Shown piece after piece: positions 1 to 6,519 of a stretch of DNA of 11,630 nucleotides. The notes under the pieces are model-generated. The model saw only the letters and a list, made by a program, of their open reading frames with translations. It did no database searches and had not been told where the DNA came from. The translations under genes were made by a program, and so were the position numbers. Location: positions 1-11,630 of the forward strand of contig JBEGQX010000122.1 in NCBI GenBank assembly GCA_041180805.1. The letters run 5' to 3'. Each line of letters opens with the position of its first letter. Positions within the stretch are counted from its first letter, which is position 1. Origin of the DNA: JBEGQX01 sp041180805 (lineage in GTDB: Bacteria; Planctomycetota; Planctomycetia; Gemmatales; Gemmataceae).

Positions 1-53
1 AGCAAGCGCCCATCAGCTTCCGGCGTGTTTTATTTTTTCAACCTTAAAACTTG

Positions 54-1166
54 CTAGTCACAGGAACATCCCTGCCCCACGCCACTGCTCCAGGGAATAC
101 TGATTTCCATGCCAGCAACAGCTTTTCTTAGTTCAGCCATAAATTGACATGCGCTCGGCCAGCGGTCCTCAGGTTTTTTTGCCAGCGCCCGTACCAGCAC
201 CTGCTTTTCCATTTCCGGAAGGTCGCCCAGATCGGGTTCGTCGAAACAGTGCCCATGCATGATATCCAGCATGGAGCCATGGAACGGATATTCACCCACC
301 CGTAAACGGGCATAACAAATCGCCAGCGAATACTGGTCGGAATTGGCATGGGCTTTTCCATCAAAGAATTCCGGTGGGGCGTAAATTGCTGTGTAAGACC
401 CGCTATGCTGGGTTTCCCCATCCAGGGCCAGGGATCTTCCAAGGCCAAAATCGGCAACTTTCAGGCAATCTCCCACCATGAGCAAATTGGTAAGCTTGAT
501 GTCGCCGTGCTGGAGATTTTTCTTTTCACCATCCGGCGCCTGGTGCTCCTGATGGTTTAAAAAGTCAATCGCTTCGGCCGCCTGTTCAAAATAGTCCAGT
601 AACTTTGAAAGGGGCATCTTTTTCCCCTGGGCCGTTTCCCTTTCACAAAACTCCAGAAGGTTGCAATCCGCAAGCTCCATCTCCACCCAAAGGGTTCCGT
701 TTTTCTCCCAATAGCCCATCACCGAAATAATGTGCTGGTGGCGAATTTTGCTGAATGTCTCCAGCGAGCGCCTTTCCTTGAAAGCAATGGTATGCACCAA
801 CGGAATCATTTTGATAGCCACAGGAATTCCACCGGGGGCCAAGGCACACCAGACATCCCCTGCGCCACCCCTGCCAATCATTTTTTTCAGGGTGAAATGG
901 AATGCCGATTTTAGCACCCCGCCATTTTGCATCAATTTGGCAGGTGGCTCTTCCCTGGGTGTGCTGGCGATTTTTGAAACATGCGAAACCTTACCATTCA
1001 TCGGAGAAAGTTCCGTAAGAAAGAAATCTTCCAAGGTTGAAAGAATCAGCCTTCGGTAATCCGAATCATTCAACCAGGCGTCTTTGATGGATCCGATTTT
1101 TTTTGGATCACTATTTTCCATTTTTAAAAATAGTTGGTTAAATTCAGATTGAATAGAATTTTGCAT
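54..1166 (-). CDS. Soluble Ser/Thr protein kinase, planctomycete type (HGD catalytic loop)
   Basis: A 370-residue Hanks-type kinase that should transfer phosphate from ATP to Ser/Thr of an unknown partner. Residues 1-90 match no domain I know. The kinase domain spans about 91-350: glycine loop GRGGAG (98-103), VAIK with the ATP lysine K119, likely helix-C glutamate E136, catalytic loop HGDIKLTN (H220, D222, K224, N227), DFG (239-241), APPE (263-266), helix-F aspartate D277 and a late conserved R335. All catalytic residues are present, so it should be active. The loop reads HGD instead of HRD, so it lacks the arginine that usually contacts a phosphorylated activation loop. No membrane helix or sensor domain follows; the protein ends in CSCD. 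The ATG at 1166 begins the kinase frame with only a weak ribosome site upstream. It is divergent from the AraC gene. Substrate and signal are unknown. Confidence 0.93.
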   Translation of the reverse strand: MQNSIQSEFNQLFLKMENSDPKKIGSIKDAWLNDSDYRRLILSTLEDFFLTELSPMNGKVSHVSKIASTPREEPPAKLMQNGGVLKSAFHFTLKKMIGRGGAGDVWCALAPGGIPVAIKMIPLVHTIAFKERRSLETFSKIRHQHIISVMGYWEKNGTLWVEMELADCNLLEFCERETAQGKKMPLSKLLDYFEQAAEAIDFLNHQEHQAPDGEKKNLQHGDIKLTNLLMVGDCLKVADFGLGRSLALDGETQHSGSYTAIYAPPEFFDGKAHANSDQYSLAICYARLRVGEYPFHGSMLDIMHGHCFDEPDLGDLPEMEKQVLVRALAKKPEDRWPSACQFMAELRKAVAGMEISIPWSSGVGQGCSCD

Positions 1167-1655
1167 GCATTCATCCCACGGGGACTATAGGGATGCATCC
1201 GTGCATAGTATTTTAAAACTTCAAATCCTTGACACATTAAGTAACGGGCAGTCCCATCTAAACATGCCAAATCTACGCAAGGCTTTTTGTGACCGCTAGA
1301 AAACCTCTTATGGAATCAAAAGATCACTTTTCAAAAATGCGTTATCAGTAAACTCAACCTATATTTTCCTGATGAATTTATTAGTGCAGTTTTCGCAGAT
1401 TCCGATATTAATCAAAAAACAAGTAAAGAAAAGCCTAAAAACAAGGAACATTGCTTACAGACATACTTTCAAATATTTCCCTATTCAGCAATTTTTAATT
1501 AGCCGTTTTCGGCAACACGCTTACTCCCGCTTTTCGATATCCGTTTTTGGCAAAGTCTGCTGAAAATATCCATTTTTGGCAAAGTCTGCTGAAAATATTC
1601 CTCTTCGAATTAAAACTGTTTATCTTTACTGCAACTAAAGAATGAAACTTTTGTA
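1167..1655. other. AT-rich intergenic region between divergent kinase and AraC genes
   Basis: 489 bases, clearly more AT-rich than the genes to the right. It must hold the promoters of the leftward kinase and rightward regulator genes. The only strong signal is the pair of tandem palindromic repeats at 1541-1598. A TTGACA hexamer occurs at 1229-1234 on the + strand, but no convincing -10 box lies 16-18 bases away. Close to the kinase start is a small dyad, CATCCC (1172-1177) with GGGATG (1190-1195). A 63-codon open frame at 1372-1563 runs through the repeats and looks non-coding. Confidence 0.7.
1541..1598. repeat. Two 29-base tandem repeats, each with an imperfect palindrome
   Basis: Units 1541-1569 and 1570-1598 abut and differ at one position (third base, G or A). 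Each contains an imperfect inverted repeat, TTTTTGGCA - 5 bases - TGCTGAAAA (1544-1566 and 1573-1595), in which 7 of 9 arm positions pair. A degenerate partial copy of the start of the unit (CCGTTTTCGGCAA) lies at 1503-1515. The second unit ends 57 bases before the AraC start codon. Tandem near-identical dyads just upstream of a regulator gene are the usual form of an operator, so autoregulation by the downstream AraC protein is a reasonable inference. The repetition is seen directly; the role is not. Confidence 0.6.
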
Positions 1656-2627
1656 ATGCACAGCATCACCTTTAAAAACATCGATGAACTTTCTGATTGC
1701 CTTAATAAAAATCACGCAGAAATCGCGCTACGAAAATTATCAGACACCAAATCCCACATGGATTTGACCACCTTTGGCAACATTCATTTTTTCAAGCATT
1801 TGATCCCCTTTGAATTACATATGTATGGTGGAATTCCAGGTGATTATTATTCGGTTTTTTTACCCCTTGATGGATCCGTGGTTGGTAATGGAAAAACCTT
1901 CCACGGAAATTCCATGAGTCTTATCCATCCAGGCAAAGAATTCACCAATTATTCCCATGGGCCTTTTACCGTATGCACTCTTTGCATTCCCAAAAAACTA
2001 TTGGAGGATTTTCTTTTATCACAAAATGAAAACTACAAGTTCCCACCATCGGCAATGATGGATGTGGACTTTCAAAAAATGCATAAACTTAAATCACTTT
2101 TAAAAGAAATGAGCACTGGCCTTAAATTACAACCCACGCTGATTGACCAGGAAAAAGCCGTAAAATCCATGCAAAATCAGCTTCTTCAAACCATGGGTGA
2201 AATCCTTTTGCCCACCCCGAATACTTTCCTGGAAAACACGAAGATTGATTCTCTTGCTTCAGCTTTGAAAAGCATGGATTCGCATTTGAGTGACCATTTC
2301 GGTGTGGCAGAAATAGCGCGTGAACTGAATATTTCCCGGCGCAGCCTGCAAACACTCTTTACCGATTACTTTGGCCTTAGCCCGCTGAAATTCATCAACC
2401 TAAGGCGCATGAATCTGGTGCGCGAGGCCCTCAGGCATTGTGACCCGGGTAGTACCAGCATTGCGAATATTGCGGCTCAGCACGGATTCTGGCACTTGGG
2501 CCGGTTTGCCGGAAATTACCGGGAATTGTTTGGCGAACTGCCCTCGGAGACTATTTCCCGAAAAGATTCTTCCAGCCACGCGATCCAATCCCTAAAAAAT
2601 ATTACCGACAATTTCTTTTTTCGCTGA
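1656..2627 (+). CDS. AraC-family transcriptional regulator
   Basis: A 323-residue DNA-binding regulator. Residues 1-190 look like the beta-rich ligand-binding half of AraC_binding_2-type proteins, with GNxxxFHGNSMSLIHPGKEF as the recognisable stretch (78-96). The AraC/XylS DNA-binding domain occupies about 200-300: first helix-turn-helix at 215-253 (VAEIARELNISRRSLQTLF) and second at 267-300 (IANIAAQHGFWHLGRFAGNY, then LFGELPSE). The family binds direct or inverted repeats near promoters and responds to a small molecule; the ligand here is unknown. The ATG at 1656 has only a weak purine-rich stretch upstream. The gene is more AT-rich than the cluster to its right, which may reflect different origin. 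It reads toward the TPR/chaperonin cluster and is separated from it by a long inverted repeat, so it could control that cluster, but nothing shows this directly. Confidence 0.92.
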   Translation: MHSITFKNIDELSDCLNKNHAEIALRKLSDTKSHMDLTTFGNIHFFKHLIPFELHMYGGIPGDYYSVFLPLDGSVVGNGKTFHGNSMSLIHPGKEFTNYSHGPFTVCTLCIPKKLLEDFLLSQNENYKFPPSAMMDVDFQKMHKLKSLLKEMSTGLKLQPTLIDQEKAVKSMQNQLLQTMGEILLPTPNTFLENTKIDSLASALKSMDSHLSDHFGVAEIARELNISRRSLQTLFTDYFGLSPLKFINLRRMNLVREALRHCDPGSTSIANIAAQHGFWHLGRFAGNYRELFGELPSETISRKDSSSHAIQSLKNITDNFFFR

Positions 2628-2660
2628 CATATTCCCCCCGCCCATCCCGCTTGAATATTA

Positions 2661-2771
2661 GCTTTGTTTCAAGATGGTCAAGGATGATCCCGTAAGGAAA
2701 CGACCGGAGTTCATCTGCCACCAAGCTGGAGTCTTCCATGCTTATTGCTGGCTGACCTCTTGAAACAAAGC
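2661..2771. repeat. 19-bp inverted repeat with 72-base loop, upstream of TPR gene
   Basis: The left arm GCTTTGTTTCAAGA (2661-2674) is the exact reverse complement of 2758-2771. After a single bulged T (2675) pairing continues with GGTCA (2676-2680) against TGACC (2753-2757), giving 19 bp and a 72-base loop. On the + strand the right arm is followed at once by GTTTTTC, so it could act as an AraC terminator with an unusually long loop, as a leader attenuator, as a small structured RNA, or as the remnant of a miniature inverted-repeat element. The pairing is visible; which role applies is not. Confidence 0.6.
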
Positions 2772-2790
2772 GTTTTTCACAACACCAGGA

Positions 2791-2807
2791 GATTAGTCCG
2801 CCTAATC
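2791..2807 (+). promoter_or_regulatory. Small dyad just upstream of the TPR ribosome site
   Basis: GATTAG (2791-2796), 5-base loop, CTAATC (2802-2807). It ends five bases before the AAGGA ribosome site at 2813-2817. It could be an operator half-site pair or an mRNA hairpin affecting translation of the TPR gene. Six base pairs is short enough that chance is possible. Confidence 0.3.
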
Positions 2808-2823
2808 CAAGAAAGGATCTGTG

Positions 2824-3351
2824 ATGTTTTCACTCATCGAACTGGAAAATGACTTTGAAAAGGGATTGGAATCCTTCGAGCGTGGGGATCATCACTCCGC
2901 GATCTATTATTACACCAAGGTCATTGAATCCAACCCGACTTACGCCGCGGCATATTACAACCGTGGCAATTCCCACGATGAGCTGAAAAATCACCAGGAT
3001 GCCTTCGCGGACTATACAAGGGCCATCGAGATTGACCCGCTGTATGTGGAAGCTTCCTACAACCGGGGTAACACCTACGCCCAGATGAAAAAATACCGCT
3101 GCGCGATTGTGGACTATAACAAGGCCATTGAAATCGACCCGATGTATGCCGAGGCTTACAACAACCGCGGCAACGCCTACGCGCACATCAAGGAATACAA
3201 GGAAGCTGTGACCAATTTTTCCCGGGCCATTGAAATCGACCCGGGCATGGCCGCGGCTTATTTCAACAGGGCAACGGCGCGTGCTGCCATGGGGGAAACC
3301 AACGAGGCAGAGTACGACTTCGAGAAATTTCGAAGCCTTATTCTGGTCTAA
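2824..3351 (+). CDS. Small cytoplasmic TPR-repeat protein
   Basis: A 175-residue protein made almost wholly of tetratricopeptide repeats, 34-residue helix-turn-helix units that bind protein partners. Numbering from the GTG one codon upstream, repeats fall at roughly 8-40, 41-74, 75-108, 109-142 and 143-174. They carry the recurring AAYYNRGN / EASYNRGN / EAYNNRGN and RAIEIDP or KAIEIDP consensus. The middle three are nearly identical, suggesting recent internal duplication. No signal peptide or membrane segment is visible, so it should be cytosolic. The start is taken as the ATG at 2824, since AAGGA (2813-2817) is six bases before it and only three before the GTG at 2821. It is the first gene of the rightward run and is followed by a strong hairpin. 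A scaffold or co-chaperone-like role is inference from the fold and the neighbours. Confidence 0.9.
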   Translation: MFSLIELENDFEKGLESFERGDHHSAIYYYTKVIESNPTYAAAYYNRGNSHDELKNHQDAFADYTRAIEIDPLYVEASYNRGNTYAQMKKYRCAIVDYNKAIEIDPMYAEAYNNRGNAYAHIKEYKEAVTNFSRAIEIDPGMAAAYFNRATARAAMGETNEAEYDFEKFRSLILV

Positions 3352-3391
3352 GGTTCTCCCTGGCAAACGTGTGCCTTGCGACGGACATCTC

Positions 3392-3442
3392 GGTAATGGC
3401 TTTGGCAGGCCGGCCTTCCATTCAATTGCCAAAGCCATTGCC
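3392..3442 (+). terminator. Strong 16-bp stem-loop between TPR and hydrolase genes
   Basis: The arm GGTAATGGCTTTGGCA (3392-3407) pairs with TGCCAAAGCCATTGCC (3427-3442), 15 Watson-Crick pairs and one G-U. The 19-base loop begins with the 8-base palindrome GGCCGGCC (3408-3415). It starts 41 bases after the TPR stop and is followed by only a broken T-tract (TTCTTCTC). It is probably the TPR terminator or an RNA processing/stability element; the poor T-tract argues against a simple intrinsic terminator. Confidence 0.55.
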
Positions 3443-3490
3443 TTCTTCTCGCACATCCAATTCAAACTTTTCATTCTTGGGGATTTGTTC

Positions 3491-4165
3491 ATGATGCTTC
3501 TTACCAAAAGCAGCCTTCGTCGTCAGGAAATCCAGATTCCAGCACCGGGCCAGCGACTGCATGCCTTGCTGGTGATTCCTGAAAATGCCAGTGGCATTGT
3601 GGTGTTTGCACATGGCAGCGGCAGTGGCAGATTAAGCCCGCGCAACCAGTATGTTGCAGACATTTTGAACCAGTCTGGTATTGCCACTCTTCTCGTGGAC
3701 CTGCTTTCGAATTGGGAAAGCACGGATCGAAACATGATATTCGACATCGACCTGCTGGCGGAAAGGCTGGATGCCTGCGCCACCTGGCTGGCGGAAAACC
3801 CGCAAACCGAGCATCTTCCCCTGGGCTATTTTGGCGCCAGCACCGGAGCGGCGGCCTCCGTACTGGCCACCACCCGCGGTGACCACCAACCCAGGGCCAT
3901 GGTATCCCGGGGCGGCAGGCCCGACCTGGTGATGGACGAACTGCCCGATATCCACTGCCCCACCCTTTTCCTGGTGGGTGCGCTGGACACGGAGGTTCTT
4001 GAACTGAACCGGCGGGCATTCAACCTGCTGCAATGCCCCAGGGATTTAAAAGTTATTCCCAATGCCACGCACTTGTTTCCCGAACCGGGTGCGTTGGAGT
4101 CGGTGGCACACCTTGCATGCGCTTGGTTTAACAAGCATTTGAAATCGAGGCCCGTTTTGGAGTAA
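3491..4165 (+). CDS. Dienelactone-hydrolase-like alpha/beta hydrolase
   Basis: A 224-residue cytosolic alpha/beta hydrolase predicted to cleave an ester or similar bond; the substrate is unknown. The fold features occur in order: VVFAHGSGSG (37-46) supplying the oxyanion hole, nucleophile elbow GASTG with Ser117, acid Asp166 in VGALDTEVL, and base His194 in NATHLF. The open frame continues upstream into the TPR gene, but residues encoded before 3491 are unlike the family and lie across the hairpin. The ATG at 3491 (or the adjacent 3494) with a GGGGAT ribosome site fits the family length. It is followed after 5 bases by the PEBP gene and then a phosphoribosyltransferase. In M. tuberculosis Rv0571c a PRTase and a hydrolase of this type are, from memory, joined in one polypeptide, so the two may act together here. 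Confidence 0.88.
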   Translation: MMLLTKSSLRRQEIQIPAPGQRLHALLVIPENASGIVVFAHGSGSGRLSPRNQYVADILNQSGIATLLVDLLSNWESTDRNMIFDIDLLAERLDACATWLAENPQTEHLPLGYFGASTGAAASVLATTRGDHQPRAMVSRGGRPDLVMDELPDIHCPTLFLVGALDTEVLELNRRAFNLLQCPRDLKVIPNATHLFPEPGALESVAHLACAWFNKHLKSRPVLE

Positions 4166-4170
4166 AAGCC

Positions 4171-4632
4171 ATGAACATGCTTCAGGTAAGCAGCCCAGCC
4201 TTTGAAAATGGCCGTCCCATTCCCGCCATATACTCGCGGGAGGGTTTGGATCTTTCCCCGCCGCTGAAATGGTCACCCCCACCCGAAGGCACCCAAAGCG
4301 TCGCGATCATCTGTGAGGATGTGGATACCCCCAAAAAGCCCTGGGTTCACTGGATTCTCTACAACCTGCCGGCCAGCAATATGTGCTTGAAGGAGGGAAT
4401 TTCGCATTCCGAGGAGCCAAATGGTTTTTTACAGGGAGTAAACGACTATGGCGAACCCGGCTACGGCGGGCCAAACCCACCGCACGGCAAACAGCACCGG
4501 TATATGTTCAGGGTTTTGGCACTGGATTCCAAGCTGAATTTGCCCGGCGGAATCACCCGGGATGAACTCTACCATTCCATCCAGGGGCATCTGCTGGCCC
4601 AGGGGCAGTTGATGGGAAAATTCCAAAGGTAG
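4171..4632 (+). CDS. YbhB/YbcL-family PEBP protein (Raf kinase inhibitor-like)
   Basis: A 153-residue protein of the phosphatidylethanolamine-binding family, bacterial YbhB/YbcL branch. The anion-binding pocket motifs are present: EDVDTP (49-54, matching the DPDxP-type motif), PWVHWILYNLP (57-67), GYGGPNPPHG (97-106) and KQHRYMFRV (107-115, matching GxHRY). The length is typical for the bacterial form. There is no signal peptide, so it is cytosolic like YbhB rather than periplasmic like YbcL. Eukaryotic members inhibit kinases and bind phospholipid headgroups; the bacterial function is poorly known. The start at 4171 has GGAG eight bases upstream, and a second in-frame ATG lies two codons later. 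It is tightly spaced between hydrolase (5 bases) and PRTase (18 bases), indicating one transcript. Confidence 0.93.
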   Translation: MNMLQVSSPAFENGRPIPAIYSREGLDLSPPLKWSPPPEGTQSVAIICEDVDTPKKPWVHWILYNLPASNMCLKEGISHSEEPNGFLQGVNDYGEPGYGGPNPPHGKQHRYMFRVLALDSKLNLPGGITRDELYHSIQGHLLAQGQLMGKFQR

Positions 4633-4650
4633 GAAAGCGGGGATAGCAAG

Positions 4651-5343
4651 ATGATGTTTCAAGACCGCTCAGACGCTGCAAAACAACTCGCCGGCCTGTT
4701 GAAGGGGCGCACCTTTTTGGATCCGTTGGTACTGGCCATTCCGCGTGGCGGAGTGGTGACGGGCGCGGTGCTTGCCAGGGAACTGGGTGCGGATTTTGAT
4801 GTGATTCTTTCCCGGAAGCTGAGGGCACCCTACCAACCGGAGTTTGCCCTGGGTGCCATCTCGGAATCCGGGAAGGTTTATCTTTCCATGGAGGCGGAGG
4901 AATACGCCCTGAAACTGACGGATTACATGAGACAGGAAAAAAGCCTGCAGATGGCGGAGATCAACCGCCGCAGACAGTTGATTCGCAGCGTACTGCCCCA
5001 AGCGACAATTCACGGGCGGTCTGTCATTGTCACCGATGATGGCATTGCCACCGGGGCAACCATCATAGCGGCGTTGCAAACGGTCCGGCAGCAGTCCCCG
5101 CACGAGGTGATTGTGGCGGTGCCTGTCGCGGCCCCGGCCCGATTAAAGGAAGTTCGTCGCTGGTGCGACGAGGCGGTATGCCTGTATGCCACGGAAACCC
5201 TGATGGCCGTGGGGCAATTCTACGAGAATTTTGAGGCGGTTGAGGACGAGCAGATGATGGAAATCATCCGTGAGATTTCCGGCAGGGCCAAAACCCCGAA
5301 ACAGACGATACTGCCCTCTTCCGAGGTCGGGCTTTCAGATTAG
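4651..5343 (+). CDS. Phosphoribosyltransferase-domain protein, type I fold
   Basis: A 230-residue protein with the type I phosphoribosyltransferase fold, which binds 5-phosphoribosyl-1-pyrophosphate. The PRPP-binding signature is VIVTDDGIATGAT (125-137). Other family landmarks are AIPRGGVVTGAVLA (29-42), SRKLRAP (54-60) and EFALGAISE (64-72). The stretch around residues 100-115 is rich in Arg/Gln and may form the flexible hood. It is not recognisable as a particular purine or pyrimidine enzyme and is unlike ComF; members of this group have no settled substrate. Two ATGs (4651, 4654) are possible, with a GGGGA ribosome site at 4639-4643 serving either. Placement behind the hydrolase and PEBP genes mirrors the domain association seen in some PRTase-hydrolase fusions and suggests a shared small-molecule or repair-type reaction. 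Confidence 0.9.
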   Translation: MMFQDRSDAAKQLAGLLKGRTFLDPLVLAIPRGGVVTGAVLARELGADFDVILSRKLRAPYQPEFALGAISESGKVYLSMEAEEYALKLTDYMRQEKSLQMAEINRRRQLIRSVLPQATIHGRSVIVTDDGIATGATIIAALQTVRQQSPHEVIVAVPVAAPARLKEVRRWCDEAVCLYATETLMAVGQFYENFEAVEDEQMMEIIREISGRAKTPKQTILPSSEVGLSD

Positions 5344-5493
5344 AAGACAAAATTTTGACAATTGGGATGAGGATGAACCGTTCATTAGACTGGCTGGTTT
5401 GAATTTAGCCCGGGTGGTTTTTGCTGGCAGGTAAATGGCATGCCGCGCCACAAAGACACCAACTCTGCGGGATGTTTGCCAATCATGTGCCAT

Positions 5494-5499
5494 GAGGAG
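5494..5499 (+). promoter_or_regulatory. GAGGAG ribosome site that fixes the BON start
   Basis: GAGGAG at 5494-5499 is nine bases before the ATG at 5509, while the upstream in-frame ATGs at 5440 and 5485 have no comparable site. A BON domain also begins immediately after 5509. Confidence 0.65.
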
Positions 5500-5508
5500 C
5501 CTAGGAAG

Positions 5509-6165
5509 ATGAAAACCGACAGTGAATTGAAGCACGATGTGGAAAATGAACTGAAATGGGAACCCAGCTTGAACGAGGCCCATATTGGTGTGACCGCCAA
5601 GGATGGAATCGTGACCCTTACCGGTCATGTCCCCTCGTTCGCGGAAAAATACATGGCGGAAAAGGCGGTCAAGCGGGTTTACGGCGTGAAGGCCGTGGCC
5701 GACGAAATGGAAGTGCGCCTTTTTGGCAACACCACACAATCGGACGAGGATATTGCCAAATCCTGCCTGAATGCGCTGAAAAACAATTACTCCATACCGG
5801 AAGACAAGATCAAGGTGGTGGTATCCAGCGGCAGGGTCACCCTGGAAGGTGAACTGGAATGGCAATTCCAAAGGGAAGCCGCCATGAACACTGTCCGCTT
5901 CATCAAGGGAGTGGTTTCTGTTTCCAACCATATCAAGCTCAAGGTGGGGGGTGTTTCCCCCAAGGATGTGAAATCACGCATTCTGGCGGCCTTTCACCGC
6001 AGCGCCGACATTGATGCCAGGCGCATCAACGTCGAAACACACGATGGCAAAATCACCCTGGTTGGAACAGTGCGTTCATGGGCGGAAAAGGACGAGGCAC
6101 AGCAGGTTGCCTGGTCGGCACCGGGGGTAACCTCGGTGGAAAACCAGATTTCCGTCTCCCCTTGA
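5509..6165 (+). CDS. Triple BON-domain protein, cytosolic
   Basis: A 218-residue protein composed of three BON (bacterial OsmY and nodulation) domains at about 3-70, 78-145 and 150-217. Each shows the alpha-beta-beta-alpha-beta pattern with a central strand pair: KDGIVTLTGHV (31-41), SSGRVTLEGEL (106-116) and HDGKITLVGTV (178-188). Each closes with a V/GV-type strand such as APGVTSVENQI (204-214). BON domains are thought to bind phospholipid or other surfaces and appear in OsmY and other osmotic-stress proteins. OsmY is periplasmic with two domains; this protein has three and no visible signal peptide, so it probably stays in the cytosol. The frame is open back to 5440, but the ribosome site and domain boundary favour 5509. 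It follows a 165-base gap and probably begins a new transcript with the small ORF, GroEL and the membrane protein. Confidence 0.9.
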   Translation: MKTDSELKHDVENELKWEPSLNEAHIGVTAKDGIVTLTGHVPSFAEKYMAEKAVKRVYGVKAVADEMEVRLFGNTTQSDEDIAKSCLNALKNNYSIPEDKIKVVVSSGRVTLEGELEWQFQREAAMNTVRFIKGVVSVSNHIKLKVGGVSPKDVKSRILAAFHRSADIDARRINVETHDGKITLVGTVRSWAEKDEAQQVAWSAPGVTSVENQISVSP

Positions 6166-6238
6166 TGCATGAACCCCTTTGCCCGCTTCGCCTGCTGGTT
6201 CGATGAGCCCGCGGGCGAGGCTTTCTTTCATGCATCAA
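6162..6238. repeat. Perfect 12-bp inverted repeat spanning BON stop and next start
   Basis: TTGATGCATGAA (6162-6173) is the exact reverse complement of TTCATGCATCAA (6227-6238), with a 53-base loop that includes the 10-base palindrome GCCCGCGGGC (6208-6217). The left arm contains the BON stop codon (6163-6165) and the ATG at 6169. In RNA this would place the downstream start in a stem. No T-tract follows on either strand, so it does not look like an intrinsic terminator; translational control or mRNA processing is more likely. Confidence 0.5.
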
Positions 6239-6492
6239 ACAAGAAGAAAAGGAACTACCGGCTCATGGAAAGAGAAACACGAAACTTACTGCCTGAACAC
6301 GAATCCCTGCTTCAAAAAAGGCATGAACTCCATGGTCATCGGCGGGCCCTGCACGAAAAGCTCACGGTTGTCTGCGAGGAATTTATTCTGGAAAAGCTGA
6401 GCAGAAACTACAAGCGAAACACACTAATCCGCGAACTGGATTATCTTCTCGGTTATTACCGTGACGAGGAAAACTGGCAGGGCGTTGACTAA
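6169..6492 (+). CDS. Small basic hypothetical protein between BON and GroEL genes
   Basis: A 107-residue frame that I do not recognise. It is rich in Glu, Arg, Lys and Leu, with a probable helical, coiled-coil-like middle (LLPEHESLLQKRHELHGHRR, 40-59) and a second helical part (LSRNYKRNTLIRELDYLLGY). No signal peptide or membrane helix is visible. The ATG at 6169 lies three bases after the BON stop, which suggests translational coupling, and its first 31 codons favour G or C in third position like the neighbours. Against it, the ATG sits inside an inverted repeat and has no ribosome site. The alternative ATG at 6265 has AAAAGGA (6247-6253) upstream and would give 75 residues. It is probably a real gene because it fills the space between two co-directional genes in a consistent frame. 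Function unknown. Confidence 0.6.
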   Translation: MNPFARFACWFDEPAGEAFFHASNKKKRNYRLMERETRNLLPEHESLLQKRHELHGHRRALHEKLTVVCEEFILEKLSRNYKRNTLIRELDYLLGYYRDEENWQGVD

Positions 6493-6519
6493 TATTTCTG
6501 AAACGATCGGGAACCATCC

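Noticed and set aside
7..40. CGCC/GGCG hairpin followed by a T-rich run at the left edge
   Set aside because: Only four base pairs with an 11-base loop and no upstream gene in view; could be the terminator of a + strand gene outside the window but not supportable.
1372..1563. 63-codon + strand open frame in the AT-rich gap
   Set aside because: It reads through the tandem repeats, has no ribosome site and no recognisable composition; better explained as non-coding regulatory DNA.
1541..1598. CRISPR-like repeat
   Set aside because: Only two units and no spacer between them; a tandem repeat, not an array.
3230..3490. N-terminal extension of the hydrolase frame inside the TPR gene
   Set aside because: It overlaps the TPR gene in another frame and crosses the 3392-3442 hairpin; the family-like sequence starts just after 3491.
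2830..3507. 225-codon minus-strand frame opposite the TPR gene
   Set aside because: It mirrors the TPR repeats and has no domain or ribosome site; a shadow of a repetitive GC-biased gene.
5355..5360. TTGACA hexamer in the 165-base gap before the BON gene
   Set aside because: No acceptable -10 box at 16-18 bases; a promoter is likely in this gap but not located by this motif.
5335..5931. 198-codon minus-strand frame opposite the BON gene
   Set aside because: Antisense to a clear three-domain BON gene, with no recognisable protein features.
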